From the NCBI GenBank assembly GCA_017516065.1, contig JAFWDQ010000012.1, positions 54,435 to 118,434 of the forward strand: a DNA stretch of 64,000 nucleotides. The letters run 5' to 3'. This document shows positions 27,041 to 37,306 of this stretch, one piece after another. Every line of letters starts with the position of its first letter. The first letter of the stretch is position 1. This DNA is from Oscillospiraceae bacterium. Its GTDB lineage: Bacteria; Bacillota; Clostridia; Oscillospirales; Oscillospiraceae. The position numbers and the translations under genes are program-made. The notes beneath the pieces are model-generated. The model was not told the origin of the DNA. It ran no database searches and was given only the letters and a program-made list of their open reading frames with translations.

Positions 27041-27628
27041 TCAGTTTCCGCCCAGGATACGGTTTCGCTTTTCGTTGTACTCCTCGGGCGTCAGAATGCC
27101 TCGCTCAAGCAGAACGTAGAGCCGTTCCAGATCCGCTGCCTGCTCTGCCGTTGGAGTTGCCAGAGCCGGGCTCTGACCCGCAGCCTCTCGCTCCAAAAGG
27201 TCTCGACGCAGATTTTCAATGGCCTGCATCACTGCCTTGGCTGTTTTTTCCGGAAAAGAGATCTCCATATCCAGCGTCGGAGTCTCCACCACCAGGCCGG
27301 TGGAAAAGCCCCACCGGATGTGCATGCCGGTGATCTGCCCGATGGCCACCTGATGGAGTTCCTCGTGGGTCAGCATACCGCCGCCCAAATGCAGGAGCCG
27401 CTCGCTGGTGAGAAGAAAAAGACCGTTGATTTTGATGCGATTGCCTGGCGTCAGCTTGAGCTGCCCGGGCTTCTTTTTTGCCATATATACGCCCGTGCGG
27501 CATGCCAGCCAGACGTGCTCCATGGGCTGCAGCAGGGGTTCCATCGTCTCAATGGGATTTGACAGCGACAGGGTAGAGCACCCCATATCCTTTGCCCTCT
27601 GCAGGGCCTCTTCCATATCGGCACGCAT
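27041..27628 (-). CDS. PH-like and SHOCT-domain protein
   Basis: A 195-residue protein without a signal peptide. The central part (about residues 45-145) has the beta-rich pattern of bacterial PH domains (GNRIKINGLFLLTSERLLHL, then a strand rich in hydrophobic residues ending DMEISFPEKTAKAVMQAIENL). The last 30 residues match a SHOCT motif (LERLYVLLERGILTPEEYNE). Such proteins are cytoplasmic, of unknown function. It follows the Xer gene by 29 bases on the same strand and is probably cotranscribed. Confidence 0.68.
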   Translation of the reverse strand: MRADMEEALQRAKDMGCSTLSLSNPIETMEPLLQPMEHVWLACRTGVYMAKKKPGQLKLTPGNRIKINGLFLLTSERLLHLGGGMLTHEELHQVAIGQITGMHIRWGFSTGLVVETPTLDMEISFPEKTAKAVMQAIENLRRDLLEREAAGQSPALATPTAEQAADLERLYVLLERGILTPEEYNEKRNRILGGN

Positions 27629-27657
27629 ATAATCGTCCTTCCGTTTTTATTGATATA

Positions 27658-28623
27658 TCAGTCTTTTTTGCGAACTTTTGCCAGAGGATTGGCACGAGCC
27701 GCCACGCGAAGTTCGTCGTTGTCCACATGAGTGTAAATCTGTGTGGTGTTCAGATTTTCGTGGCCCAGGACCTCCTGGAGGGTGCGCACATCCACGCCAT
27801 TCTGCAGCATGAGGGTGGCGGCTGTGTGGCGCAGCTTGTGGGAGGAGAGGTGCTCGGCGTCCAGTCCGGCCGCCAAAAGGTGCTTTTTTACCAATTTATG
27901 GACGGCGGAGACGGTGATCCGGGTCCGCCGCCGGGTGACAAACAGGGCATTTTCATCGATGAGGGTCATTGCGGAGCGCTCCGCAATATAGTCGTCAAGC
28001 GCCGCGGTGCAGGCGTCGTTGAGGAAGACGATGCGCTCCTTACCGCCCTTGCCCAGTACGTGGAGACGATCTTTCTGAACGTCGTTCATATTTAGACCGA
28101 CCAGCTCGGAAATCCGCAGACCGCAGTTAAGAAACAGCGTCAGAATACAGTAATCCCGGGTCTGATTGGGACCTTCCACGGACTCCAGCAGTCTGATACT
28201 GGAGTCCAGATCCAGATACCGGGGCAGATTTCGTTTGCGCCGGACAGAATCCATATCCTTGACGGGATTTTCCTCCAGCAGATGGACCTTGGACGTGAGA
28301 TACTTAAAGAACGATCGGATCGTCGACAGTTTGCGGGCCCGGGACGCGGATTCCAGGTGACGCTCCCGTGTCAGGTAACTCATATAATTATAGACGTCCG
28401 TCAGTGTTACGGTCCGCAGAAAGTCAATATCAATGTCGAGGATCGAAATGGAATCAAAGGGAACAGATTTCAAAGAGGGATCGCGCTGCCGTTTCAGATA
28501 GCGGAAGAAACTGCGCAGGTCGAGATAATACTCGTCGATGGTTTTGGCGGAGTGATCCTTGACAGCTTCGTGGTAGGTGAGAAACTGACACAGGACCTCC
28601 GGCGCATCCTGGCGATAATCCAT
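27658..28623 (-). CDS. Tyrosine recombinase, XerC/XerD family
   Basis: A 321-residue site-specific recombinase with the SAM-like N-terminal core-binding domain (about residues 1-130) and the catalytic domain. All catalytic residues can be seen: Arg in CGLRISEL near 177, Lys in GKGGKERI near 202, HKLRHTAA near 262, and the final His and Tyr in GHENLNTTQIYTH near 284-298. It has no adjacent excisionase, and lies among housekeeping genes, so it is more likely a chromosome-resolution Xer than an integrase. A perfect palindrome lies 57 bases upstream of its start. Confidence 0.87.
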   Translation of the reverse strand: MDYRQDAPEVLCQFLTYHEAVKDHSAKTIDEYYLDLRSFFRYLKRQRDPSLKSVPFDSISILDIDIDFLRTVTLTDVYNYMSYLTRERHLESASRARKLSTIRSFFKYLTSKVHLLEENPVKDMDSVRRKRNLPRYLDLDSSIRLLESVEGPNQTRDYCILTLFLNCGLRISELVGLNMNDVQKDRLHVLGKGGKERIVFLNDACTAALDDYIAERSAMTLIDENALFVTRRRTRITVSAVHKLVKKHLLAAGLDAEHLSSHKLRHTAATLMLQNGVDVRTLQEVLGHENLNTTQIYTHVDNDELRVAARANPLAKVRKKD

Positions 28624-28680
28624 GGCATTAGGGAGCGATTCGGCCGTTTTCCTTTAAATATAGCATTTTGGCCTCCCCTC

Positions 28681-28710
28681 AAGTCAACAAAATTTTTATT
28701 TTGTTGACTT
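28681..28710. repeat. Perfect 13-bp inverted repeat upstream of xer
   Basis: AAGTCAACAAAAT (28681-28693), TTTT, ATTTTGTTGACTT (28698-28710). It is AT-rich and lies in the 155-base gap between radA and xer. It could be an operator, since TTGACT in one arm could be the -35 of xer with TATATT at 28662-28657 after a long 19-bp spacer on the minus strand, or a recombination site for the neighbouring recombinase. It has no T tract as a GC-stem terminator would. Confidence 0.7.
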
Positions 28711-28778
28711 GTATGTGTCCCGTGTTCACCTCCTCCTCTGTCGGGGTCGTGTCAGTATGGCATGAGTTGCAAGCTGTA

Positions 28779-30134
28779 TTACGCCAGAACGGCGTCAATG
28801 GCTTCTCTGATATTGCGCACGCGGATCAGTTCCAGGCCCTCCGGTACGGAGATGGCATCGCTGCCCCACACCGGCACGATGCAGCGCCGGAAAGACAGAC
28901 GGTGGGCTTCGTTGATCCGCTGGGCCAGCATACTGACAGACCGGAGCTCGCCGGTCAGGCCAACCTCTCCGATGGCGGTAAGATCCTGCGGCAGCGGCTT
29001 GTCCAGAAAGCTTGAGGCCAGCGCCAGCACCGTGGCCAGATCCGCGCTGGGCTCGTCCAGCGTCAGGCCGCCGACTACGTTCAGATATGCGTCACAGCCG
29101 CCGACGGCCAGCCCTCCCCGTTTCTCCAGAACAGCCAGCAGCATGAGGAGCCGATTGTAATCCACGCCGTTGCTCATGCGCCGGGAGGCGCTGAAGCTGG
29201 TGGGCGTCAGCAGAGCCTGGATCTCCGCCAGGATCGGACGGGCGCCCTCCATCACGCAGGTGACGCAGGTACCCGGAGTATTCACCGGACGGGCGGACAG
29301 CAATGCCTGGGACGGATTCGGGACCTCTGTCAGACCCTTGTCCTCCATGGCGAAAACGCCGATCTCATTGGTGGCGCCAAAGCGGTTTTTCACCGCACGG
29401 AGGATCCGGTAGACCATGTGCTGATCGCCTTCAAAATAGAGTACGCAGTCCACCATATGTTCCAGGATCCGGGGCCCGGCAATGGAGCCCTCCTTCGTCA
29501 CGTGGCCCACCACAAATACCGTGATGCCGCTGCCCTTGGCCAACTCCATCAGCGCCGCCGTACAGGCCCGGACCTGTCCCACGCTGCCCGGCGGCGAGGC
29601 CAGTTCGGCGTCGTACACCGTCTGGATGGAGTCCACAATCAGGACCTCCGGCTTCAGCTCATCTACGGCGTCCAGAATGTCACTCATGTTCGTTTCGGAC
29701 AGTACGTACAGATTCTCCTGGTCAATGCCCAGGCGATCCGCCCGGAGCTTCAGCTGGCGCTGAGACTCCTCTCCGGATACGTACAGCACGGTTGCGGAAA
29801 AATGGTCGCAGATCTGCAGCATCAGCGTGGATTTGCCGATGCCTGGCGCGCCGCCGACCAGCACAAGCGAGCCGGTCACGGCGCCACCGCCCAGGACCCG
29901 GTCAAGCTCGCCTAAGCCGGTAGGAAAGCGGATTTCCTCGGTGCTTTCTACCTGTGCCATAAGCTTGATGCCGGAACTGCGCCGGGGGGCCTTCCCTGCC
30001 GGACTGCCGGGCTGCGGTGTGCGCTTCGGCGCCTCCACGATGGTATTCCAAGCGCCGCAGGCGCTGCAGCGTCCCGCCCATTTCATTGCCTCATTTCCGC
30101 ATTCGGTGCAATAAAAAACGGTCTTTTGTTTCAT
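28779..30134 (-). CDS. radA: DNA repair protein RadA/Sms
   Basis: A 451-residue RadA, a hexameric branch-migration helicase in recombination repair. It has an N-terminal C4 zinc finger (CTECGN and CSACGAWN), a RecA-like ATPase with GGAPGIGKST near residue 93, the family-specific KNRFG motif near residue 250 and a Lon-like C-terminal domain (about residues 330-451). ATG 30134 was used, as the longer frame to 30212 runs back into cwlD. It lies 13 bases downstream of cwlD. Confidence 0.95.
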   Translation of the reverse strand: MKQKTVFYCTECGNEAMKWAGRCSACGAWNTIVEAPKRTPQPGSPAGKAPRRSSGIKLMAQVESTEEIRFPTGLGELDRVLGGGAVTGSLVLVGGAPGIGKSTLMLQICDHFSATVLYVSGEESQRQLKLRADRLGIDQENLYVLSETNMSDILDAVDELKPEVLIVDSIQTVYDAELASPPGSVGQVRACTAALMELAKGSGITVFVVGHVTKEGSIAGPRILEHMVDCVLYFEGDQHMVYRILRAVKNRFGATNEIGVFAMEDKGLTEVPNPSQALLSARPVNTPGTCVTCVMEGARPILAEIQALLTPTSFSASRRMSNGVDYNRLLMLLAVLEKRGGLAVGGCDAYLNVVGGLTLDEPSADLATVLALASSFLDKPLPQDLTAIGEVGLTGELRSVSMLAQRINEAHRLSFRRCIVPVWGSDAISVPEGLELIRVRNIREAIDAVLA

Positions 30135-30147
30135 AAATATGCGTCCT

Positions 30148-30846
30148 CTATCGGTAGTATACATCCCAATAGGCAGCTGCAAGAGCCAAAGATATCTTAA
30201 TTTGATAGGCATCTGTGCCTAAAAGTTTATCTTCTGCCGGATTGGATAAAAACCCACATTCTGCCAAGATTGCAGGGCGGGTAACGTGTTTCATCAGATA
30301 GACGCTGTCAGGGATTTTCGCCGGTTTTCGCGCATTTGCCGGGTCCAGCGCCAGTCGAAGGGCCTCCTGGGCTGTCTGGGCCAGAACAAAGCTGCCGGCC
30401 TCATCGGCATAGAAAACCTGTGCCCCGTGGTTGCCGCTGTCGGTATAGGTGTTCTGGTGGATGCTGATCAGCACGGCGTTCTCCGTAGCATTGACCTGCG
30501 CTACACGGTTTTGCAGATCAGACTTTTTCTTCTCCGCCACCGTGCTCGCGTCGGCGTCATGAAGAGAGGTGTCGCTGTCCCGCAGCAGAACGGAAGTCAC
30601 GCCGACAAAGCCCATCAGGGCGTCCAGTCGAAGAGCTACAGACAGGTTGATGGAACTCTCCACCTGACCGGATACGGAGACGGCGCCGCCGTCCTCTCCG
30701 CCGTGACCGGCGTCAATGATCAGCACCGGCGGACCCTCCGGCAGGGTGACCGATACCGGCGCCGCCGTCTTCGGCCAGAGCAGCGCGCCGTATACCACCG
30801 CCAGAGCCAGCGGCAGGACCCAAAACCTTCTTATCGTCCTTCTCAT
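30148..30846 (-). CDS. cwlD: N-acetylmuramoyl-L-alanine amidase CwlD-like
   Basis: A 232-residue Amidase_3 protein with one N-terminal membrane segment (about residues 9-25). Zinc ligands and catalytic residues are in IDAGHGGEDGGA near residue 44, SIHQNTYT near residue 122 and ILAECGFLSNPAED near residue 192. The size, single membrane anchor and lack of cell-wall-binding repeats fit CwlD, which strips peptides from muramic acid so that PdaA can form the cortex delta-lactam. GGGGAGGG precedes ATG 30846. A sigma-E-like promoter upstream supports a sporulation role. Confidence 0.85.
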   Translation of the reverse strand: MRRTIRRFWVLPLALAVVYGALLWPKTAAPVSVTLPEGPPVLIIDAGHGGEDGGAVSVSGQVESSINLSVALRLDALMGFVGVTSVLLRDSDTSLHDADASTVAEKKKSDLQNRVAQVNATENAVLISIHQNTYTDSGNHGAQVFYADEAGSFVLAQTAQEALRLALDPANARKPAKIPDSVYLMKHVTRPAILAECGFLSNPAEDKLLGTDAYQIKISLALAAAYWDVYYR

Positions 30847-30875
30847 CGCGCAGCCCTCCCCTTCTGGTCCAAGGA

Positions 30876-30905
30876 AGACTATGCGTGGTCCGGGCGCTTT
30901 ATGAC
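30876..30905 (-). promoter_or_regulatory. Candidate sigma-E promoter of cwlD
   Basis: On the minus strand: GTCATAAA (30905-30898), 14-bp spacer, CATAGTCT (30883-30876). The -35 and spacing are identical to the spoIVA candidate. B. subtilis cwlD is expressed from sigma-E and sigma-G. Confidence 0.5.
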
Positions 30906-30914
30906 GGAGGGAGC

Positions 30915-31850
30915 TTATGCCTTTCCGTCGCAGCCCAGGACGTTGATGATCTTCTTCTTCACCAGGTCTCGAATGAAGTCGCGGCCCGGGGTCAGGAACT
31001 GACGGGGATCGAACTGCTCCGGGTGAGCGGCCAGCTGCTGTCGGACGCCGGCGGTCATGGCCAGACGCAGGTCCGAGTCGATATTGATCTTGCATACAGC
31101 CATGCGGGCGGCCTCGCGGAGCATCTCTTCGGGAATGCCGATGGCGTCCTTGAGCCGGCCGCCGTTGGCGTTGATGATGTCCACATATTCCGGGATCACG
31201 GAAGAGGAGCCGTGAAGGACGATGGGGAATCCGGGCAGACGGCGCTCCACCTCCTCGAGAATGTCGAAGCGGAGCTGGGGCTTCTGGCCCGGCTTGAACT
31301 TAAACGCGCCGTGGCTGGTGCCGATGGCGATGGCCAGACTGTCCACGCCGGTGCGGGAGACGAACTCCTCCACCTCTTCGGGACGGGTATAGGAGGAGTC
31401 TTCAGCCGAGACGTTCACCGCGTCCTCGATGCCGGCCAGACGGCCCAGCTCACCCTCCACCACAACGCCGTGGTCGTGGGCATATTCCACTACCTGACGG
31501 GTCATTCTGATATTGTCCTCGAAGGAGTGCTTGGAGCCGTCGATCATGACGGAGGTAAAGCCGCCGTCGATGCAGGATTTGCAGATCTCAAAGTCCTCGC
31601 CGTGGTCCAGATGGACGCAGATGGGCAGGCCCGTGTCCTCGATAGCCGCCTCGATGAGTTTCATCAGATAGACGTGCTTGGCATACTTGCGGGCGCCGGC
31701 GGATACCTGAAGGATCAACGGCGCGTTTACTTCCATCGCCGCCTCTGTGATCCCCTGCACGATCTCCATATTATTGACATTGAACGCGCCGATGGCGTAA
31801 CCGCCCTCATAGGCTTTCTTGAACATTTCGGTGGATGTGACCAGTGGCAT
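30915..31850 (-). CDS. fba: Class II fructose-bisphosphate aldolase
   Basis: A 311-residue zinc-dependent aldolase that splits fructose 1,6-bisphosphate to DHAP and glyceraldehyde 3-phosphate. Zinc and catalytic motifs are in VHLDHGEDFE near residue 80 (Asp and first His) and IDGSKHSFEDNI near residue 103; the later ligands are in AIGTSHGAFKF near residue 178 and IVLHGSSSV near residue 210, where HGSS also binds phosphate. It is divergent from pfk, with interlocked promoters, and is followed after 68 bases by cwlD. Confidence 0.95.
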   Translation of the reverse strand: MPLVTSTEMFKKAYEGGYAIGAFNVNNMEIVQGITEAAMEVNAPLILQVSAGARKYAKHVYLMKLIEAAIEDTGLPICVHLDHGEDFEICKSCIDGGFTSVMIDGSKHSFEDNIRMTRQVVEYAHDHGVVVEGELGRLAGIEDAVNVSAEDSSYTRPEEVEEFVSRTGVDSLAIAIGTSHGAFKFKPGQKPQLRFDILEEVERRLPGFPIVLHGSSSVIPEYVDIINANGGRLKDAIGIPEEMLREAARMAVCKINIDSDLRLAMTAGVRQQLAAHPEQFDPRQFLTPGRDFIRDLVKKKIINVLGCDGKA

Positions 31851-31923
31851 GGCGATTCATCTCCTTTATATATTTCGGGAAATAAGGCCGGCGCGGTGCG
31901 CCGCCGACAATTCCACATACTAA

Positions 31924-31952
31924 ATTTTAACCGTTTTCGTTGTAAATTGCAA
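31924..31952 (-). promoter_or_regulatory. Sigma-A promoter of fba
   Basis: On the minus strand: TTGCAA (31952-31947), 17-bp spacer, TAAAAT (31929-31924). Its footprint crosses the pfk promoter. Confidence 0.68.
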
Positions 31953-31968
31953 GGAAAAGTGATATGAT
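31940..31968 (+). promoter_or_regulatory. Sigma-A promoter of pfk
   Basis: TTGTAA (31940-31945), 17-bp spacer, TATGAT (31963-31968). Divergent from and overlapping with the fba promoter. Confidence 0.68.
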
Positions 31969-32013
31969 TCATAGTGTTCCCTCTGTAATCGTACTGGAAG
32001 GAGGACCTGTCTT

Positions 32014-33249
32014 ATGGATCAGCTGAAAGGCGCCTGTATCTTCGGTCAATCCGGCGGCCCCACGTCCGTCATAAATTCCAGTGCCTACGGTATCATCCGC
32101 AGCGCACTGGACAGCCCCTGCATCACCCGCGTTCTTGGTGCGGCCTACGGCATCAAGGGTGTGCTGAACGACACCCTGTATGATATGGGCCGGGAGGATC
32201 CGGAGGAGCTTGCGCGTCTCCCCTACACCCCCGCCTCCGCCCTGGGCTCCTGCCGCTACAAGCTGGCGGATCCGGAAAAGGATGACACCGATTACAAGCG
32301 TATCCTGGAGATCTTTAAAAAATACGATGTGCGCTACTTTTTCTATAACGGCGGCAACGACTCCATGGATACCTGCAATAAGATCAGCAAGTATATGAAC
32401 AAGGTGGGCTATGACTGCCGGGTCATGGGCGTGCCCAAGACCATCGACAACGATCTGTGGGGCACGGATCACTGCCCAGGCTATGGCAGCGCCGCAAAGT
32501 ATATCGCTACCACCTGCATGGAGGTCTATCAGGACGCCCATGTCTACGACAGCGGCATGGTCTGCATCATCGAGATCATGGGCCGCCACGCCGGATGGCT
32601 TACCGCCGCCGCCGCCCTGGCCAGCAACTACGGCGCCGGGCCGGACCTGGTCTACCTGCCGGAGACCGTGTTTGACATGGACCGGTTCCTGGAGGACGTG
32701 GAGGCGGTCTATCGGAAGACCGGCAACTGTTTTGTCGCCGTCTCCGAGGGCATCCACTATGCCGACGGCACCTTTGTCTCCGAGGCGAAGACCTCCGCCA
32801 CCGACGGTTTCGGCCACGCTCAGCTGGGTGGTCTGGCCGCCCGACTGGCGGACGTCGTAAAGCAGCGGATGCACGTCAAGGTCCGGGGCATCGAGCTCAA
32901 CCTCCTGCAGCGCTGCGCCGCGCATCTGGCGTCCCAGACGGATATCACGGAGGCTTATCGGGCCGGCGCCGCCGCAGTGAAGGCGGCTGTTTCCGGCATG
33001 ACGGACCGCATGGTGATCTTCCAGCGGCAGTATCAGGAGGGAAATTACTTCTGCCGCATCGGTTTCCTGCCGCTGGAGGAGGTCGCCAACAAGGAGAAGA
33101 AGATCCCCCTGGACTGGATCAAGGCTGACGGTACCGGGCTGGAGCTGCCCTTCCTGGAGTATGTGCTGCCTCTGGTCCAGGGCGAACCCGAGCTGTCTCT
33201 GGAGGAGTCCCTCCCCCGCTTTGCCATGCTGAAAAAGATCCGGGCCTGA
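32014..33249 (+). CDS. 6-phosphofructokinase, probably PPi-dependent
   Basis: A 411-residue phosphofructokinase, longer than the 320-residue ATP form. Two positions that separate the donor types point to pyrophosphate: Asp after the first polar residue in GGNDSMD near residue 109, where ATP enzymes have Gly, and Lys in PKTIDND near residue 137, where ATP enzymes have Gly. An Asn takes the place of the usual metal-binding Asp in GGNDS, as in one clade of long PFKs. EIMGRHAGWLT and VAVSEGI support the sugar-phosphate site. Strong GGAGGA site before the ATG. With fba it forms a glycolytic divergon. The phosphoryl donor is inferred. Confidence 0.88.
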   Translation: MDQLKGACIFGQSGGPTSVINSSAYGIIRSALDSPCITRVLGAAYGIKGVLNDTLYDMGREDPEELARLPYTPASALGSCRYKLADPEKDDTDYKRILEIFKKYDVRYFFYNGGNDSMDTCNKISKYMNKVGYDCRVMGVPKTIDNDLWGTDHCPGYGSAAKYIATTCMEVYQDAHVYDSGMVCIIEIMGRHAGWLTAAAALASNYGAGPDLVYLPETVFDMDRFLEDVEAVYRKTGNCFVAVSEGIHYADGTFVSEAKTSATDGFGHAQLGGLAARLADVVKQRMHVKVRGIELNLLQRCAAHLASQTDITEAYRAGAAAVKAAVSGMTDRMVIFQRQYQEGNYFCRIGFLPLEEVANKEKKIPLDWIKADGTGLELPFLEYVLPLVQGEPELSLEESLPRFAMLKKIRA

Positions 33250-33266
33250 CCGAAAAGGAGCGTAAG

Positions 33267-33911
33267 ATGAAAAAGCTGATGCTGCTGTTCGTCGCTGCGC
33301 TGCTCCTCCTCCCTGCCCTGACCGGCTGCGGTCAGTCCGGCGGAGGCGGCGAGGACGTGGACTACAAGCCTGTGATCTACCTCTATCCGGAGAAGCAGAC
33401 AGCCGTGGACGTCACGCTGGACTACGACGGGCGGCTCACCTGCACCTACCCCGCCTATGAGGACGGCTGGCACGTGATGGCGGAGCCTGACGGGACCCTG
33501 ACGGATCTCCGTGATGGGCGGACGTACTCCTATCTCTTCTGGGAGGGTGTGCCGGATGCCGCCGACTATGATATGAGCCGGGGCTTCGTCGTAAAGGGCG
33601 AGGACACCGCCGCGTTCCTGCGGGACGCGCTGGCGCAGATGGGGCTGGATGCACGGGAATACAATGAATTCATCGTGTTCTGGCTGCCGCAGATGCAGGA
33701 TAATCCCTATAACCTCGTCACCTTCCAGACGGACGCCTATACGGACCGCGCCAGGTTGCAGATCACGCCGGAACCGGATACGGTTCTCCGCGTCTTCATG
33801 GTCTGGCAGCCTCTGGCGCAGCCGGTGGATGTGGAGGCCCAGGAACTGTCCCATACGGACCGCACCGGCTTCACCGTTGTGGAATGGGGCGGGACGATGC
33901 TGGAGCCGTAA
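33267..33911 (+). CDS. Predicted lipoprotein of unknown function
   Basis: A 214-residue protein with a lipoprotein signal peptide: Lys-Lys, a hydrophobic stretch and the lipobox LTGC at residues 19-22, so it is probably anchored to the outer face of the membrane. A Gly-rich spacer leads to a domain starting DYKPVIYLYPEKQTAVDVTL near residue 32, a pattern seen in secreted proteins of gut Firmicutes without known function. It is 17 bases after pfk and probably read through from it, with a terminator behind. No catalytic motif was recognised. Confidence 0.75.
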   Translation: MKKLMLLFVAALLLLPALTGCGQSGGGGEDVDYKPVIYLYPEKQTAVDVTLDYDGRLTCTYPAYEDGWHVMAEPDGTLTDLRDGRTYSYLFWEGVPDAADYDMSRGFVVKGEDTAAFLRDALAQMGLDAREYNEFIVFWLPQMQDNPYNLVTFQTDAYTDRARLQITPEPDTVLRVFMVWQPLAQPVDVEAQELSHTDRTGFTVVEWGGTMLEP

Positions 33912-33923
33912 GTGTTTGGACAT

Positions 33924-33959
33924 AAAAAAACCGCTGTGCAAAGCACAGCGGTTTTTTTC
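33924..33959. terminator. Bidirectional terminator between the lipoprotein gene and aspC
   Basis: The 16-bp inverted repeat AAAAAAACCGCTGTGC / GCACAGCGGTTTTTTT with loop AAA gives a T run on both strands, between convergent genes. Confidence 0.93.
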
Positions 33960-33969
33960 TTGTTTTTCT

Positions 33970-35163
33970 TTACGCCTGCTTCAAAAATTTTTCCAGTCGA
34001 TCCAGGCCTTCTTTGATGTTTTCCAACGACGTGGCGTAGGACCAGCGGACGTGGCTGGGGGCGCCGAAGCCGGTGCAGGGCACCACGCAGACCAGGCCCT
34101 CCCGGAGGAACACGTCGGCAAAGGTGTCCGCGTCCGAGATGACCGTTCCGTGGATGGTACGGCCCAGCAGCTCCTTCAGATTCATCATCACATAGAACGC
34201 GCCCTGGGGTTTCAGGCAGCTGACGCCGTCGATCTGATTCATCCGCTCCACCATATAGTTGCGGCGGGCCTCAAACTCCCGGCGCATTTCCTCCACACAG
34301 GTCTGGTCGCAGGTCAGCGCAGCCAGCGCAGCCTTCTGGGACATGGAGCTGGGAGCACTGGTGGAATGGCTGGACAGGTTGGCCATGACCTTGGCGATGT
34401 TGTCCGGCGCGCAGGAATAGCCGATGCGCCAGCCCGTCATGGCATAGGCTTTGGACACACCGTTGACCAGGATCGTCCGTGCCTTCACCTCTTCGCTCAG
34501 AGAGGCGATGCTGGTAAACGTCGCACCGTCGTAAATAAGCTTGGAGTATATCTCGTCGGCGATGATATACAGATCGTTCTTCACGCAGATATCTGCCACC
34601 GCCTGCAGTTCTTCCCTGGTATATACCATACCGGTGGGGTTGGAGGGATTGTTCAGAATGATGGCCTTGGTCCGGTCTGTGACGGCCTGCGCCACCTGTT
34701 CCGGGTGCAGCTTGAAGGCCTCTTCCTCCGGCGCGTCGACAATGACGGGCACACAGCCCAGCATACGGACCATCTCGTAATAGCTGATCCAGTACGGCGC
34801 GGGCACGATCACCTCGTCACCGGGGTTGAGGACGGCGCTCAGGGCGAGATAGAGATTATACTTGGCACCGGTGGCCACAACCACCTGAGACGGCGTATAG
34901 TCAAGACCGTAGTCCGTCTTCATGCGCATACAGACCGCCTCACGGAGCGGCAGGATGCCGGCCGCCGGCGTATAATGGGTAAAGTTCGTTTCAATCGCCT
35001 CGATACCCGCCGCCTTGATGGGGGCCGGGGTGTTGAAATCCGGCTCTCCGGCGCCGAAGCCGATCACATCGATGCCGTCGGCCTTCATCTGCTTGAACAT
35101 GGCGTCGATGGCCAGCGTCGTGGACGCCTGAACAGTGCTTGCTATCTTTGAGATCTCTTTCAT
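33970..35163 (-). CDS. Pyridoxal-phosphate aspartate aminotransferase
   Basis: A 397-residue class I/II aminotransferase. Family motifs include GFGAGEPDFNTP near residue 36, NNPSNPTGMVY near residue 170, ADEIYSKLIYDG near residue 200 and the PLP Lys in GVSKAYAMTGWRIGY near residue 233. The last is typical of AspB-type aspartate aminotransferases of subgroup I-gamma, which make aspartate or glutamate from oxaloacetate or 2-oxoglutarate. It has its own sigma-A promoter and is separated from ligA by a hairpin. Exact substrate range not provable here. Confidence 0.9.
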   Translation of the reverse strand: MKEISKIASTVQASTTLAIDAMFKQMKADGIDVIGFGAGEPDFNTPAPIKAAGIEAIETNFTHYTPAAGILPLREAVCMRMKTDYGLDYTPSQVVVATGAKYNLYLALSAVLNPGDEVIVPAPYWISYYEMVRMLGCVPVIVDAPEEEAFKLHPEQVAQAVTDRTKAIILNNPSNPTGMVYTREELQAVADICVKNDLYIIADEIYSKLIYDGATFTSIASLSEEVKARTILVNGVSKAYAMTGWRIGYSCAPDNIAKVMANLSSHSTSAPSSMSQKAALAALTCDQTCVEEMRREFEARRNYMVERMNQIDGVSCLKPQGAFYVMMNLKELLGRTIHGTVISDADTFADVFLREGLVCVVPCTGFGAPSHVRWSYATSLENIKEGLDRLEKFLKQA

Positions 35164-35197
35164 AGCGGGATCCCCCTCCCTCTTCTTTCAACTATAA

Positions 35198-35226
35198 ATT
35201 ATAGGCATCCTCCCGCGTAATTTCAA
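35198..35226 (-). promoter_or_regulatory. Sigma-A promoter of the aminotransferase gene
   Basis: On the minus strand: TTGAAA (35226-35221), 17-bp spacer, TATAAT (35203-35198). Confidence 0.8.
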
Positions 35227-35249
35227 TAGATTCCGACAAGTTTTTGCAA

Positions 35250-35277
35250 ATAATACGGCGGCCCCGCAGGGCCGCCG
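35250..35277 (-). terminator. Terminator of ligA
   Basis: On the minus strand CGGCGGCCC (35277-35269) pairs with GGGCCGCCG (35264-35256), followed by an imperfect T-rich stretch (TATTATTTG). Moderate strength. Confidence 0.65.
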
Positions 35278-35308
35278 CAGCTGTGTCGGTCGTCAGGACG
35301 GATTCCGG

Positions 35309-37306
<1,998 letters not shown>

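Noticed and set aside
27658..28623. Integrase of a mobile element
   Set aside because: No excisionase, no attachment repeats, no phage or conjugation genes nearby; the flanks (radA, PH/SHOCT) fit a chromosomal Xer.
28681..28710. Palindrome as a terminator of radA
   Set aside because: The stem is AT-rich and about 70 bases beyond the stop, without a T tract after a GC stem.
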